A stretch of DNA of 64,000 bases, from NCBI GenBank assembly GCA_036260375.1, contig DASZZZ010000068.1:1-64000 (forward strand). The letters are read 5' to 3'. The notes below the pieces were generated by a model. It was given only the letters and a program-made list of their open reading frames with translations, was not told the DNA's origin and did no database searches. The position numbers and the translations under genes were made by a program. Shown here one piece after another: positions 63,217 to 64,000 of the stretch. Within the stretch, counting starts at the first letter, position 1; each line of letters starts with the position of its first letter. Source of the stretch: DASZZZ01 sp036260375 (lineage in GTDB: Bacteria; Actinomycetota; CADDZG01; WHSQ01).

Positions 63217-64000
63217 TCAGCGGGACGCTCGCCGCCGGTACGCGTGCCACGCGAGTGCGATCGCGGCGGCGATGGCGAACGAGCACGTCACGCCGGCCCA
63301 GCCCCACGCGTACGAGCCGAGCCGGTCGACCGACAGCCCGAACGTGAACGGACCCGCGACGAAGCCGCCGTAGAAGCCCGTCAGGACCCATCCCGACGCG
63401 CGTCCGGCGTCGCCGGGGCCGGCCTCCGCGACGACGGCGAGCATGCCGACGGAGTTCCACGTGACGGCGGTCGCGCCGAGCAACAGCGCGGCGACCCACA
63501 GCAGCGCACCACCGGCGGTGCGGGCGTACAGCACCAGCAAAGCCGCCGCGGCGGCGCCCGCGGCCATGACCGCGAGGGGCAGCGCGAAGCGCCCCAGCCG
63601 CTCGGTGCCCCAACCCCATGCGACGCGCGACACGATCCCCATCGCGCCGAGTGCGGCGGTCAGCGCGCCGCCCGCGGTGACCGACATGCCGACCGCTTCG
63701 CGCGCGTAGAGCGGGAGGTAGTTGGTCGTGGACGACACGCCGAGGCCCATGAGGAACGCGTACGCGCCGATCCACGGGACGACGGACGCGGCGGTCGGCC
63801 GCGCGCGCGGCCCGGACGCGTCGACGCGCGCGTCGCGTGGCACGACGCGCAGCGTCGCCAGCGCGCCGGCGACGGGCACGATGACGGTGGCCGCGAGCGC
63901 GCGCCGCCATCCGAACGCGCCCGAGGCGGCCGGCAGGAACGATCCGGCGAAGAACGCGCTCATCTGCACGCCCGCCTGCTTGACACCCATGACGACCCCG
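63217..64000 (-). CDS. MFS transporter (N-terminus beyond the window)
   Basis: The frame enters from the right edge without a convincing start; GVVMGVKQAGVQMSAF at the edge is the typical end of the first-third of an MFS carrier, so roughly 120 N-terminal residues are missing. The visible 261 residues hold about eight hydrophobic segments, with GIVSRVAWGWGTERLGR as the central MFS loop (G-x-x-x-D/N-R-x-G-R type). The substrate is unknown. Convergent to the TauE gene, 44 bases apart. Confidence 0.82.
   Translation of the reverse strand, partial: GVVMGVKQAGVQMSAFFAGSFLPAASGAFGWRRALAATVIVPVAGALATLRVVPRDARVDASGPRARPTAASVVPWIGAYAFLMGLGVSSTTNYLPLYAREAVGMSVTAGGALTAALGAMGIVSRVAWGWGTERLGRFALPLAVMAAGAAAAALLVLYARTAGGALLWVAALLLGATAVTWNSVGMLAVVAEAGPGDAGRASGWVLTGFYGGFVAGPFTFGLSVDRLGSYAWGWAGVTCSFAIAAAIALAWHAYRRRASR

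Overview
This window is very GC-rich DNA with many GTG starts and several gene families typical of Actinomycetota: a homodimeric pyruvate dehydrogenase E1 (AceE), an AdnA/AdnB-type helicase-nuclease pair, the neighbouring pair lhr-nei2, an MhuD-like haem-degrading enzyme and a DUF6458 protein. The class cannot be fixed from sequence alone. A deep-branching actinobacterium (for example Thermoleophilia or Acidimicrobiia) fits the content. I see no rRNA, tRNA, insertion sequence, prophage or CRISPR array, so this looks like ordinary chromosome with one large surface-polysaccharide locus.

Layout. 1-9,950: mixed single genes, including a secreted metzincin-like protease, an alpha/beta hydrolase, a stand-alone LuxR-type HTH protein, a His-rich secreted protein, an orphan histidine kinase, a saccharopine-dehydrogenase-like reductase, a histidine phosphatase, a small zinc-ribbon protein, an MhuD-like haem oxygenase and a PYROXD2-like flavoprotein. 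9,950-25,500: LysE transporter, PBP4-type carboxypeptidase and cupredoxin, followed by a DNA-repair block (adnA-adnB, lhr-nei2) with an S2P-type protease between. 25,500-38,400: central metabolism and sugar genes (aceE, a GH13 glucosidase, an MsmK/UgpC-type ATPase, a thiolase, pepT), plus a 23-residue membrane mini-protein, a ParB-like/phosphoesterase operon, a CHAP endopeptidase and an FG-GAP lipoprotein. 38,400-59,500: a surface-polysaccharide locus. 59,500-64,000: nuclease lipoprotein, PG_binding_4 protein, Ser/Thr kinase, TauE/SafE exporter and a truncated MFS transporter.

The polysaccharide locus holds an LMW tyrosine phosphatase and a DUF4012 protein, a WcaJ-type initiating transferase, ugd and a UDP-glucuronate decarboxylase (together making UDP-xylose), a secreted trypsin-like protease, and one tightly coupled minus-strand operon from 59,485 to 46,797. 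In order that operon encodes a Wzz/BY-kinase, an O-antigen ligase-type polymerase, a TylF-type methyltransferase, an Asp-box lipoprotein, a glycosyltransferase, a sulfotransferase, a Wzx flippase, a second sulfotransferase and a fused glycosyltransferase/zinc-ribbon/methyltransferase. The inference is a Wzx/Wzy-type exopolysaccharide with uronic acid or xylose that is sulfated and methylated.

Three sequence-level patterns recur. Many genes begin 6-7 bases after a TAnnnT -10 hexamer with no Shine-Dalgarno, the arrangement of leaderless transcripts. Three convergent gene pairs end on a shared palindromic CTAG that supplies both stop codons. Long perfect hairpins lie at several gene ends.
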